From the NCBI RefSeq assembly GCF_033958435.1, contig NC_134141.1, positions 98,311,001 to 98,375,000 of the forward strand: 64,000 bases of DNA, given 5' to 3'. This document shows positions 1 through 11,290 of the stretch, one piece after another (the stretch's first letter is position 1; every line of letters begins with the position of its first letter). The stretch comes from Carettochelys insculpta. Its lineage: Eukaryota > Chordata > Testudines > Carettochelyidae. The notes under the pieces were generated by a model that had not been told where the DNA came from, made no database searches, and saw only the letters and a program-made list of their open reading frames with translations. The translations under genes and the position numbers were made by a program.

Positions 1-240
1 GTCTGTGGATACCTCCCAAGAGATTCCTCAGGCAGCCTCTGGTAACAGCAGGGAAAACATGGAGGAAGAGGAGGAGGATGACAACTGTCAGCATATGAAT
101 GGAGCAGCTGATCTCTTTGACAGCCAGGAACTTTTTGTAATTTTGGGTCTCACTCCCTCCTTCCAGGACATTTTGCAGCTGGACTTCTGATGGCAGAGAG
201 GGCACCTCTGCTGAGTTCTCATTTTTTGATCAGGCTACAA
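1..240 (+). pseudogene. Relic of a transposon-type Myb/SANT or SCAN-like protein linker
   Basis: An open stretch running off the left edge encodes an acidic run (MEEEEEDD) followed by DSQELF. After a one-base frameshift near 186 the motif DGREGTSAEF continues. From memory, this order (acidic run, DSQELF, then a D-rich GEGTSAE motif) is the linker of turtle Myb/SANT-like proteins annotated as ZSCAN29-like or MSANTD-like, many of them transposon-derived. No DNA-binding domain is visible inside the window; it would lie to the left. The reading frame breaks at the stop at 187-189, so this is called a relic rather than a working exon. The alternative is chance similarity in a short acidic peptide. 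Confidence 0.3.
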
Positions 241-2879
241 GTGGGTTAAGGTAATTGGGCATGATATATAGTGGGTGCTCTACTTACACAGCCTAAGGAC
301 CCTGGAACAGCTTGCTAGTGTGGTTGGGGATGAAGCACCGATCCTGCCTGCATATCTCCATAATGGTCTCAGACAGGTATAGTTTAATCTTTCTTGTGAG
401 GTTTTTGGAGGCCTACCTTATTCTGACCTCTGTGATAGACACCTTTTCAGACCAAGCCAACAGCAAGTAATCTGGCATCACTGCAACACAGAGCAGTGCA
501 GCATGCTGACCAGGTTCTGCCCACATTCAGTCAGCAACCGTTCCTTATCAATGTTTGTTATTCTAAGCAGTCTGGTATCTCTTTCTGCAACCAGGAGGAG
601 GCAGGGCAAGGCACATTAAGCTGTGATAGCACAAGGTGCTCTGCCATGCCTGGAGTATCTCCCCACCTTCCCCGGGGCTCCTGAGAGAAGTGAAACTTTC
701 ATTGTCTTAGAGTGGTGAGGAGAAGCATGCAACAACGAGAGGCACACAGCCTCTCTCCTTACCACACCCCTTTCACTTCAGCTACAAATTCGTTCTCAGT
801 AAATATTGAATAGCTGTTTAAATCTAGTAACCAAATTGTTTTAGTTCTTTTGTTCTGAAAAGTAACAAGCCAAGGAAGTTCTCTATTGTATTTTTATAGT
901 CTGCAACAATCTGCAAGAATCCACGTAAGAACAATGCAAATGTCTTTTCTTTACTTCTTACTGCCTGTAATGTGTGAGATAACTGCAAAGATTTCTCATG
1001 ACCTTATATCTTAAAGGAGACAAAATAAACAGAAACTACTTTAGTGCACCAAAAACTTGGCATCTGAGATGATAGCCTGTGAGAACACATCAATAATAAA
1101 TTCCTGTTGCTCAGTATGTTACAATTATGTTATTGATTGATGTGTTCAGCTAGTGTAAGCACCTTACATTTGAAACCTGTGATCTAGTTCAAGTATCAAC
1201 CCTGCTTCCATTTATATTAATGGCAGAACTCCCAAAGACATAAGTGCTTTGGTATCACACCCTCAGGAGGGAAGGTATTGCGGGAGAGCAGGAAATCAGT
1301 TTGAAGAGTGCTGTCAGTTTTGCATCCAGGACTAGCAAAATAGATCAGGGCAAGGCTGACTGAATTAGCAATATATACAATGCAAAGACAAGCACTTCAA
1401 AACTTTTTTTCTTTTAAGAGGAAACCCTTGATTCATCAATGGCAGAAAACACCATGTGATTTCACAAGCCATTAACGAACTTATAAATCTACCATAACAG
1501 GTTTGCAGAATTCTCCTTCTGCCCTTCCCCATTAGAACACTGCAGGGAGTTCCTCGTTAATTACTGCTGACCGGGAAAGCCGTGGTTCATTAGAAGCTAC
1601 CCCGGATTAAGAAAGGTAGATGTAGCTGAGAAACGGACCCTTACAAGCTATCAAATTAGGAGAGAAGGCTTAGACTTAGTGTTTGTTTAATTTTATTTTC
1701 TTAATAAAACCAAAATTGAGTAGGTGGTGACTCCTTCTTGCAACTATACGGTTTGTTGAAGCTATGTGAGGGCACCAGAACCAAACGCCTATCAATTGCA
1801 AGGTTACCCAGGGTAAGAAACAGGCAGTCTTCCTCCAGGTGATGTACATTTGATGATCTTCAAATGGAAGGACATTAATTCCAGCTCTGTCTTTCCATCT
1901 CCAGAATAGTATCAGGCTGGGAAGGACTAGGTTAGATACCTGCTTATGACTGTAAAGCTGAGGCTCCCAGAGGTAGGAAGACAAAACTTCATAAAGCAGT
2001 GGCCATTCCACTCATTCTGCTAAATCACTTCCATTGTCATGAGGTGGATGATATAGAACTTCATGGCTTCTGGGGCTGGGCTATATTTCTTCATGCCTAT
2101 GGATTGACTCTGAAGATCAGGCCCAGTACACTGCAGGAAGAGGGCAGAGCTGTAAGGAGAGGTGAGTAGATGTGGAGGAAGACAGCTGTATCAAGAACAG
2201 CAGCTTAGAATCAGCCTGCTCTAGTAAAATTACAAGTGCATGTTTTAATGAGGGACTCACAAACTTTGGTAAACTATGTTAAAATTTCATCCAGCATATG
2301 ATTCCATGTCCCAAGATCTGTATAAGGGAGACATTTTAACTAATGAACTACCTAATGGGATTAAAAAAAATCAAGGGTTTTGAGAGAATATAGCTGTTCT
2401 ATAGGTAGTATAGAATAAAAATTTATTAATGAATAGTCAGGTGCAGGTAATTAAGGTAGGGAGTGCAGGCTGAAGAAAAGAGAAATGACATAGATCAAGT
2501 TTTAATAAACCTGCCTTGACAAACCTTAGGGTAAAAGAGGAAAAGTCGTACCTAGAGAGATGTGCTCATGGTGACAAGAAAGGCTACAAGTCCCATTGGG
2601 AAAGACCTGATCCAAACTAATATAGACCCTATTTTCCAGTTCCAGTTTGGATGAAGCCAATATGAGAGGAAAGAGGTTTTCTGAGAACAGGTGATCCCAT
2701 GTCATTTTCAGCATTTTGGGGGTACCAGTAAAAATGCTACGAGAATCCAATACTATTGAATATTAATGTGAACTCTAACCTTAATAGAACTCCAAGCCTG
2801 GACTCTGAACATTGACTGAAATTGGTTCTAGAACCAGAAGAAAACAGTTCTGTATAGCTCATCTATTCCATTCAGTTAT
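241..2879. other. Anonymous sequence
   Basis: No coding exon, RNA gene or recognisable repeat could be supported here. Open frames are short and lack domain motifs. The stretch at 250-780 has scattered open codons beside the relic at the left edge and may be the rest of the same decayed insertion. Base composition is ordinary for vertebrate intergenic or intronic DNA. Confidence 0.5.
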
Positions 2880-3835
2880 TCATAGAAGTGTAAGGCTAGA
2901 AAGGATCTTGAGAAATCATCAAGTGCAACCTCCACTACAGTAAAGTGAGCCAAAAATGTCCCTGACAGCTGTTTGTTAAATTTGTTCTTAAAAAGCTCCA
3001 AAGATGGGGATTCCACAGCCCCTTTAGAAGCCTACTACAGAGCTTAGCTGCACTTACAGTGAGATTTTTTTTTCTAATATCCAACCTACATCTCCCTTGC
3101 TGTCAATTACACCCATTACTTCTTGTCCTATCTTCTGTGAACAGTAAAGAACAATTGATCACAGTTATTTTTATGTTACCAGTCACCCTCCAGTCTTCTT
3201 CCCTCAAGAATAAACATGACCCATTTTATTTAGCTACCCTAAGGTTGTCTAAACCTCTTGACACATTTGCTGCTGTCCTGTGAAATCCATCCATTTTTCC
3301 TACATCTTTCCTTAGGCATGGTGCTCAGAATTCAACACAGTACTTGAGCTGAGGCTTCATTAGTGCTGCACAGAACAGCACAATTACCTCCTGTATCTTA
3401 ACTATGGTACTCCTGTTAATATATGCCAGAACATTATTAGTCTTTTTTTGCAACTGCACCACATTGTTGACTCACATTTTACTGTAATCCAAGCACCCAT
3501 CTAGCCCGTTATTCCTCATTTTGCAATTAAATATTTGATATTTTTACTTCTAGGTGCAGTACTTTGAACTTATCTTTCTAGAATTGCATCTTTTTGATTT
3601 CAAACCAATTAACCAACTTATCAAGGTTGCTGTGAACACTGATCCTGTCCTCCAAGTAGCTTGCATCCACTCTCAGCGTTGGTGTCATCTGCAAATATTT
3701 TGCTACCACTATGTCACACTGCTTTTGATTAACCATAATGGATTATTTTTCAGAAAAAAAAACATGGTAAACAAATCAGTATTTCTTTTATTATCCCCTT
3801 GGATTTTTGCCTTCACTTAGCTGAGGAAATTTGAA
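2880..3835 (-). mobile_element. CR1 LINE fragment (3' UTR and part of reverse transcriptase)
   Basis: Read on the plus strand this is an antisense CR1. It opens with CATAGAAGTGTAAGG and GGATCTTGAGAAATCATC, the complement of the CR1 3' UTR, and passes through the complement of the C-terminal RT region (CTTCTTGTCCTATCTTCTG, then GTGCTCAGAATTCAACACAG). It ends in TCATCTGCAAATATTTTGC, a stretch of RT typical of turtle and bird CR1. The sense strand is therefore minus. Many indels destroy the frame. A Harbinger derivative follows about 80 bp later. Confidence 0.85.
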
Positions 3836-3912
3836 GGAGGATGGGTTGGCTGATATTTCATTGCTTTTTTTTTTTCTGTTTTATGTGCATACTTCAGGAT
3901 TTGTTCTATATC

Positions 3913-4594
3913 AGCTGTGTCTACACGTGCACGCTACTTCGAAGTAGCGGCACTAACTTCGAAATAGCGCCTGTCGCGGCTACATGTGTCGGGCGCTATT
4001 TCGAAGTTAACTTCGACGTTAGGCGGCGAGACGTCAAAGTCGCTAACCTCATGAGGGGATCGGAATAGCGCCCTACTTCGACGTTCAACTTCGAAGTAGG
4101 GACCGTGTAGACGATCCGCGTCCCGCAACGTCGAAATTGCTGGGTCCTCCATGGCGGCCATCAGCTGGGGGGTTGAGAGATTCTCTCTCTCCAGCCCCTG
4201 CGGGGCTCTATGGTCACCGTGGGCAGCAGCCCTTAGCCCAGGGCTTCTGGCTGCTGCTGCGGCAGCTGGGGATCCATGCTGCAGGCACAGGGTCTGCAAC
4301 CAGTTGTCGGCTCTGTGGCTCTTGTGTTGTTTAGTGCAACTGTGTCTGGGAGGGGCCCTTTAAGGGAGCGGCTGGCTGTTGAGTCCGCCCTGTGACCCTG
4401 TCTGCAGCTGTGCCTGGCACCCTTATTTCGATGTGTCCTACTTTGGCGTGTAGACGTACCCTCGCAGCGCCTATTTCGATGTGGTGCCACGCAACGTCGA
4501 AGTTGAACATCGACGTTGCCAGCCCTGGAGGATGTGTAGACGTTATTCATCGAAATAGCCTATTTCGATGTTGGCTTCACGTGTAGACGTAGCC
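3913..4594. mobile_element. Non-autonomous Harbinger deletion derivative
   Basis: The termini are AGCTGTGTCTACACG on the left and the complement of GGCTACGTCTACACG on the right, flanked by an exact 3-bp repeat ATC (3910-3912 and 4595-4597). The left third matches the Myb-gene end of the large element at 47567, including the GGGTCCTCCATGGCGGCCAT block. The right third matches its transposase-gene end, including the CCCTTTAAGGGAGCGGCT block. Everything between is deleted. A short minus-strand frame from about 4279 starts MDPQLPQQQ, the decayed first codons of the transposase. Confidence 0.85.
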
Positions 4595-4597
4595 ATC

Positions 4598-5894
4598 ATA
4601 TTTACATAGTTTATTTCTTGCTAACTTTCATGTATTGTTACTTACCTCATTTAGATTTAGTTTCAGGTCTGATTTCTGTTGGAACTGATCAGTTGCATGA
4701 TGCTCTTCTTTTGGCATCTTATCAGGTACGTAGGTCAATGCAACACTATAGAATTCTGTCTCCGAAACATCTTCTTAATCAGTCACAGTATCCTGATGCA
4801 CTGGGCCCTGTGCACAGTTATCATTTTGTTTCTTAAAAATCACTTCAAAGGTGTAATGCAAACATTCCATTTAGTGGCTTTTGTATGATAAGAATAGCAC
4901 ATAACAGCACACAGTGAAATGAAATCTGTAATGTAATGTCATTTGGAATAGTAAAGACACTGAATGTTAGCTCTGCTGAGCTGATGTCAGTACAGTAGTC
5001 AGCATCAGACTAGGTCCTTTGAGCCATTACAATGCCAACACAAGTGTACAGTAAGAGATAAACATTACTTCCCTAAGGATTCTCCTTCAGAGCTGACACA
5101 ATAAAAGTGAACATTTTCACACATGATACAAACTCACATTCTGGCTCTTCAGAACTGCTCATACTAGCCCAAATACGGCATGTACAGACGAATGCTTCTG
5201 CAATTTCAGCAATGAACATCTACATGTCCATTTTCAGTGATCTAACTTTCAAGCTCCTCACACACATTTTTAGCATTGGCACACAGACTGTGCACTGAGG
5301 AGTTTAGCAGCTGCTGATATGCTTTTATGCAATAAAGGTAAATATATGTAATAAAATACATGCCCACAAGTAGCAGTCTGCTGCAAACCCAGACTAAAGT
5401 ATTGCACTAGAGCAGTTTGAAAATTTTTCAATGAAACTGATTTTCAGTGAAAAATTGGGGATTCGATTAAATAAAAATACTTCTCAAAAAGCATCCGCTT
5501 TCTGCAAAACTTTGACGCACAGTCACATCACCAAAGGGGCAGGCTATGATGCATTATGGGATACAGTGTTCCAGCTGGGGATTCTAGGTGATAAAGAAGG
5601 CGGACATGAGAAGCAGGTGACAACTCCCATGAGGCACCATGACTCCCATTTTGACTGAAATATTTCAGATTTGTAATTTGGAAAAAAAAAAACCATGGAC
5701 ATTTACAGATGGAAAATGAAGGTTTTTTAATGTGCAATAAATTTCTTTTAAATCATTTCTCAACCAGTTCATATTTGCACCTAAAAATTCTGAGGGCGTT
5801 TATGTGTGTGCAATTTTGAGTACACTCAGTTGTATTAAATTGCAGTTGCGCTTGCTTATAGGGATCATCACTGTACACAAACATTGCAGCCAGA
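4598..5894. other. Anonymous sequence with a possible old repeat
   Basis: No coding signal. At 5415-5700 there is a GAAAATTTTTCAATG and GATGCATTATGGGAT to CAACTCCCATGAGGC arrangement. A related TGCATCATGGGAATC stretch occurs at 35724-35745. These may be remnants of one old repeat family, but I cannot name it. The rest is single-copy in appearance. Confidence 0.3.
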
Positions 5895-6300
5895 GACCTT
5901 GTCTACACTAGCCCCAAACTTCAAAATGGCCACGCAAATGGCCATTTCGAAGTTTACTAATGAAGCGCTGAAATGCATATTCAGCGCTTCATTAGCATGA
6001 GAGCAGCCGTGGCGCTTCAAAATTGATGCGGCTCGTCCAGATGGGGCTCCTTTTCGAAAGGACCCTGCCTACTTCGAAGTCCCCTTATTCCCATGAGCAG
6101 ATGGGAATAAGGGGACTTCGAAGTAGGCAGGGTCCTTTCGAAAAGGAGCCCCATCTGGACAAGCCGCGTCAATTTCGAAGCACCGCGGCCGCCCGCGTGC
6201 TAATGAAGCACTGAATACGCATTTCAATGCTTCATTAGTAAACTTCGAAATGGCCATTTGCGTGGCCATTTCAAAGTTTGGGGCTAGTGTAGACGTAGCC
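5895..6300. mobile_element. Palindromic Harbinger-type MITE, family A copy 1
   Basis: This is a long palindrome centred near 6097. The termini are GACCTTGTCTACACTAG and the complement of GGCTACGTCTACACTAG, flanked by exact AGA repeats (5892-5894 and 6301-6303). The arms contain the CAAATGGCCATTTCGAAG block, the GAAGCGCTGAAATGC block, and CTTTTCGAAAGGACCC with its complement. Length is 406 bp. It has no coding capacity and must have been moved in trans. Confidence 0.88.
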
Positions 6301-6303
6301 AGA

Positions 6304-7669
6304 GTGTGAGATAAGAAGTAGCAGCTCAATACAATAAACAGATGCCATGAGCACAAGGTAATAGTGAGCTGAGAATGTAGCTGTTAACTAGTAGCAGTAA
6401 CAGCATGTCATGTGGTTTATCTTCAAGTGGTGTAAATTATTTTAAATCCATTGCACTCTTGCCTACATCAATTCGGGATCTGCTTCAGCTGCCTACCTAT
6501 TGTCCAAAGACATAGCTAAGCTGGGGTTTCACAGTTTACATCAACAAATAAATGTGGTTTTGCTCACTACAAATTGTGTGGCTACCTTCCGAGGGAGGAA
6601 TAAGTGCTAATAATCCGTAATAATGCAAAGTTATTCAAAATCTTCACTATACAAAATTGGTAGTTATTTTTCAGATTTTTTTTTAAAAGAATTAACTTCA
6701 AGGATTCAGGAATTGCCAAATATTTTCTTTAAGAAACACTGCTTTAGCTTTGATATCTGAAACCATCAGAATTATATACCTTTGTCTTTTCTATTCTAGA
6801 ATTCATGAGTCTAATAACAGAAACTATATCCCAAATCTTTGTTTTTCTACCAAATAATATCATTTTAAAGAATTTTACCAAATGTTTATGACTAGATTTT
6901 ATGAAATGGTGGCTCAACTATTTAATATTAGTGGACCATATCCAAGCTGGTGAAGATGATGATTGGAATGAAGCCATGCTAATTTACACCAGCTGAATAG
7001 ATGTCAACAATTCTGGAAGAAAGAAATACATAACCTACAGAAAATGACAACCAAAACAAGTGTGAGGGCAATGTCTATGAAAATGTAGTAGATAAAGTGG
7101 GATTTGAGTCAAGTAGAGTCTTGTCTTGTGGTTCAGTGTATTTCATTCTATGAGATGAATCCTGTGACGTGCTGTGCATTCCCACAAGTTCTTGCATTTC
7201 ATTCAAAGTCAGCAGGAGTAGAGGGTGTTGAGTACCTTGTAGCCTCATTTTTCATTAGTGAAAGTGGTAAATCCATAAAGCAGATTTATAAGCTTTAAAA
7301 TCTTCAGCTTACATTTTGTCAATACTCATATTAGGAATTTTGAAACTACTCTGAAAATGTTGGCTGCTGCAATGGTACAATCTGGTGGGAATGAATAAAT
7401 TAGTTTTGAAACTTTTACAGGCACTGATAATATTTCCTGAAAAATCACAAATAATAATTTCAAGATGCAAAAAGATTCTTGTTTGGGATCAGAGGACCAC
7501 TGAACCCTGAAGTAATAACATACTGGGAATACCTGAGTTCAGTGTGCATATGCACTCAAAAAAGAAGAGGGAAACAGCAAATGCATTGTGACCAATTGTC
7601 ATGAAACATTAACAGTTCATTCTTAACCAAAACTCTCTTTTAAAAAACGAGAAATCTATTACCTAAGGC
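6304..7669. other. Anonymous AT-rich sequence
   Basis: No gene is visible. Near 6983 there is ATTTACACCAGCTGAATAG, one of several fragments in this window resembling an ancient amniote interspersed repeat (see also 12300, 27160, 36470 and 59960). No other structure was found. Confidence 0.4.
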
Positions 7670-7914
7670 GGCTGGTCTACCATGGTCCTGTCAGAGGGGC
7701 AGAACTAGAAGGGAGTAAGGGAAGGTCGAAGTGGGGTGCTTATTTTGAAGCTGCCTCCATCTTCACTGTCAATCTGAAAATTGAAGTTTGTTTGCATGGC
7801 TGCACTTATGCTAATGAGGTGCTGAATATGCATGTCAGTGCCTCATGAGCTGGCTTTGAATTGCCTTGTTACCATGGCCCCTCCAACAGGACCATAGTAG
7901 TGTAGCAACAGCCT
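7670..7914. mobile_element. Short MITE with GGCTG / ATGGTCCTGT termini
   Basis: The left end reads GGCTGGTCTACCATGGTCCTG. The right end is the complement of GGCTGTTGCTACACTACTATGGTCCTGT with small indels. A GCTAATGAGGTGCTGAATATG block in the middle resembles the GAAGCGCTGAATATGC block of the family A Harbinger MITEs, which suggests the same superfamily. A clean target duplication was not found (left flank TAA, right flank TTA). Confidence 0.55.
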
Positions 7915-7950
7915 TAGATTGTGACAAATGCTTCACTTTCAAATTTATTG

Positions 7951-7997
7951 ATTTCTACAAGTGACAACATTAAGCATTTCTACAAGTGACAACATTT
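7951..7997. repeat. Direct duplication of a 21-bp segment
   Basis: ATTTCTACAAGTGACAACAT occurs twice, 25 bp apart, with AAGC between the copies. It is probably a replication-slippage duplication or footprint. Confidence 0.85.
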
Positions 7998-8366
7998 GTC
8001 CCTTGACATTTATAGCTGTATATGATGGATAACTGTCTAATTGTCTTTTTTTTCTATCCAAATGGACAAAAAGCTCCATTGGTGTCTCAGCATTAATCTG
8101 GTAAGATCAATAACTGTCTCCTATTTCCCTAGTAATACACCCAATTCAAACTCCAATTTTTGATTTAACCCCATTGTTTTTGAAAAGATAAGGTGCCATA
8201 CAGCTGGTTAAATTTTTTTTGATGAAACAGTGTTCTGTTGGAAAAGGCTGCCTTGACATAATTTAAATGTTTGGCAGAAATGTATTGATTTAATACAAAG
8301 TTTTGAAGGTGCACTATCGTTGAAATGTTTTATTTCGACTTTGTTTCAAATTTGTTATATTATTGT

Positions 8367-8792
8367 GGCTGTGTCTACACTTACTAAAAACTTTCAAATG
8401 ACCATGCTAATGGCCAAATCAAAGAATACTAATGAGGCACTGAAATATATATTCAGCGCCTCATTTGCATGCTGCCAGCTGCAGCACTTTGAAAGTGCCA
8501 CGGTTCACTCACCCATGGCTCGTCTACACAGGGATCCTTTTCAAAAGGACCCCACGAACATCAAAATCCTTGTTCAGCTGATAGCAATAAGGGCATTTCA
8601 ATGTTGGTGGGGTCTTTTCGAAAAGGACCCCCATGTAGAAGAGCCACAGGCAAGTGAACTGCGGCACTTTTGAAGGGCTGCAGCCGGCATGCTAATGAGA
8701 TGCTGAATGTGCATTTCAGCGCTTCATTAGTATTCTTCAATTTGGCCATTAGCATGGCCATTTCAAAGTTTTTAGTAAATGTAGACATAGCC
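8367..8792. mobile_element. Palindromic Harbinger-type MITE, family A copy 2
   Basis: The termini are GGCTGTGTCTACAC and the complement of GGCTATGTCTACAT, with exact TGT repeats on both sides (8364-8366 and 8793-8795). The arms carry the same ordered blocks as the copy at 5895, but with more CpG decay (TTTCAAA in place of TTTCGAA), so this copy looks older. Length is 426 bp and it is non-coding. Confidence 0.88.
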
Positions 8793-8795
8793 TGT

Positions 8796-9764
8796 ATGTG
8801 TTGTCATTTCTATTGCAAAATAACTATATAGTGCAAATAAAAATGCTTTGATAAGGTCAAAACAAATATTTCAGAATATTCATGCAGTAAAACATTGAGA
8901 TTTTGACTTTTTATCAAAAATCTTATCAGTCTGGGAGAAAACAAACTACTGAAATCTCAGAATTTATTATGATATGGAAATACCTGATGTTGGCTATTTT
9001 CTGGGTATGTTACAGAAAGTTAAGGTGATTTTCAAGTTAACAAATGCTGCTTTGCAATCAATGTTGTTATTTATTTTAATCAATTTTGTACCTGTTTAAG
9101 CAGTAATAATTTCTAAATGCAGCAACCATTATTTTCACTATTGTCAACAACATTAATGTCTGTGTAGGTCTGCATTTTGGCAAAGGTTGCAGTTTATTAA
9201 CATTAGTTGACATTTCCCTCAATATATTATTTTCAATTAAACATAAAGAGTAAGTAAATCTTTTAAAAAATATGTTATCTTCTGTATAGAATAGGCAGTC
9301 TGATTGATACATGTGATTTAGATATTTGTATAGTCAAAAGGAACATACAGGATTTTAAAGGAGAAGTTTAAATAATTTCCTATATTACTACCTCAGAGGA
9401 GACCCTGCTCAAGGAACTATGGTACTTAAAAGCGTGAGGTGTTTCCATTACTGGATTACCACCTGCTCTTCATAGTCTTCCCTTAGCATAGACTTCTCTT
9501 GTGGGATGTGACCTGATAAAAAGATGTTGAACAGGTCAATTTCTCAACACTTCTATATACATTTTTTAGCAAAGTTGGCCATTTGAAGAGAGCTACCTAG
9601 TGCAATCAGCTATCCATTGTTATATTTTGACTATAAATTCTCTAAGAATGGGTACCACCCTTTTTATACTAGTCTTTAGTTGATCAGTAGTTGAAAACAG
9701 GTAAAGTTCTTCATTTTCCTGTGAGTGTACATGCGGTATAGTTGACAATTTTTACTGACTATAA
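8796..9764. other. Anonymous AT-rich sequence
   Basis: No gene, repeat family or RNA structure could be supported in this stretch. Confidence 0.5.
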
Positions 9765-9766
9765 TA

Positions 9767-10729
9767 CACTCATCCCTCGTTTAACGAGTACTTGATTTAT
9801 GAATACTCGCTAAAACCAGGGAAACACATACATACCAATGTTCACTAGATGAGTGAATTTCCCTCGCTAATATGGGCCACCTGCTGGCAGGGGCTGAGAG
9901 ACCAGCAGACTCGCAGCTGGCTCCATTCCAGCTGCTGGGTCTGCAGCGGGAGGAGGAGAGACCGGTAGTCCTGCAGCTGGCTCCGCTCCAACCATAGGGT
10001 CCCCGGTGGGGGTGGGAGGCAGCGAGTCCCACAGCCCCCCAGCGGGCTCTGCTTCAGCCACTGGATCCCCGGCGGCGGGTGGAGAGACTGGCAGCCTGTG
10101 GCTGGCCGCACTTCAGCCATGGGGTCACCGATGGGTGGGGGTGGTGAGAGTGGCAGCCCTGCGGCTGGCTCTGCTACAGCTGCAGGGTTCCTGGCTGGGG
10201 CATGGGAAGACCCACAGCCCCACGGCTGGAACTGAGCCGGCCACGGGGAGACCCACAGACCCACAGCTGGAGCCAAGTCAGCTGTGGGGTCCCTGTCAGG
10301 GGCATGGGGAAATCTGCAGCCCCCCAGCCCACAGCTCTCTGCACAACCCCCCTCCCACAGCCCGCTCCCCACACCCACCCCATCCTGTTCCGTTCCAAAC
10401 ACCCTGTGCCCCTCCCCCCGGCACCCCCCAGGTACCTCTGGGTGCAGTCAGGAGGAACAAGCCACCACCTCCACCTGAGCTGCCTACAGGTTTTAACCCA
10501 CTCTCCCTCCCGCTTATGTCCCCAAACTCTCCCCTGCCTTTAACCCCCCTCCCAACCCCAGGTTCACTTAGTTTTCAAAAGCAGCTCCACCTGCTGCCCT
10601 TCCAAGCACTTGGAACCAAACAGTCTTTTACAAGTATTTTAATAGGAACTTAGTGTCCCTCTTACAAGTTTTCACCTACGAGCAGAAAGTTAGGAACCAA
10701 TTGTGCTCTTATAGCGAAGGATGAGTGTG
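9767..10729. mobile_element. Tigger/pogo-like MITE with GC-rich core
   Basis: The left end is CACTCATCCCTCGTTTAACG and the right end is the complement of CACACTCATCCTTCGCTAT. Each is next to a TA dinucleotide (9765-9766 and 10730-10731), as expected for Tc1/mariner-Tigger insertion. The terminal stretch describing CTCATCCCTCG and GAG steps is one I know from pogo-like MITEs. Between the AT-rich ends lies a very GC-rich tandem core (separate entry). There is no transposase frame; the overlapping open frames in the core have proline- and glycine-rich, low-complexity products and are not genes. Confidence 0.65.
9905..10330. repeat. GC-rich degenerate minisatellite, unit about 60 bp
   Basis: About seven imperfect units are visible. 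Each has a CAGCTGGCTC-like start, a CCAGC(C/T)(A/G)TGGGGTC middle and a GGAGAC(C/T)GGCAGCC-like end. Spacing is 41-66 bp, most often near 60. The GC content contrasts sharply with the flanks and makes spurious long open frames on both strands. Confidence 0.7.
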
Positions 10730-10731
10730 TA

Positions 10732-11064
10732 TTAATTAAACAGAAGATAATCACTACATTGCCAAAGAATCCACTCTTTTATACTGTCCTAAAACAAAAG
10801 TCATTCTTGGCCCATGCCTTCTAAGGTCAGCAAAAGATTGTGGCCAAATCCTGACCCTAACACTAAGGCAGCACTGGCAGAGGTATGTCCATTGAGGGTT
10901 GGGTAGATTAACTTTGCATACCAGGCCATGTAGCTATTGTGATCAAGATGAAGTAATCTGTATATCTGGGTTTGCCTGACCGATTTGCATAATTCTTGTC
11001 CTCAGAGTGTTCCAATATCTCCTTCAATCAGGAATGGACTCACTGAAGCCCATAACCTCATTCA
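10732..11064. other. Anonymous sequence
   Basis: No gene or clear repeat is seen between the Tigger-like element and the next Harbinger MITE. Confidence 0.5.
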
Positions 11065-11290
11065 GGCTATGCCTACACAGCGGCATCCCAAAATAGCTGC
11101 CTGCATCTCAGAAACACACTCGTGTCTCGAAACAGTTTTCGAGATAACAAGTGTGCTATTTCAGCATCTCTGTACACCTCATCACAGGAGGAGTGCAGGG
11201 GTGCCTCGAAACAGGGCTTCATTTTGGCATGTGGTAGCAAAATAGCCTATTTTGAAATCGACTCGAAATAAGCTAGGCTATTTGCGTAGT
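11065..11290. mobile_element. Decayed Harbinger-type MITE
   Basis: It starts GGCTATGCCTACACAGCGG and ends near TTTGCGTAGTGC, with internal paired blocks CTCGAAACAGTTTTCGAG and ATTTTGAAATCGACTCGAAAT. The right terminus is weak and no exact target repeat was found, so the right boundary is approximate. Confidence 0.55.

Noticed and set aside
10006..10653. 215-codon plus-strand open frame, with overlapping minus-strand frames
   Set aside because: It lies in the GC-rich minisatellite of a Tigger-like element. The translation is low-complexity Pro/Gly/Ser/Thr, and frames are open on both strands because few A/T-rich stop codons occur.
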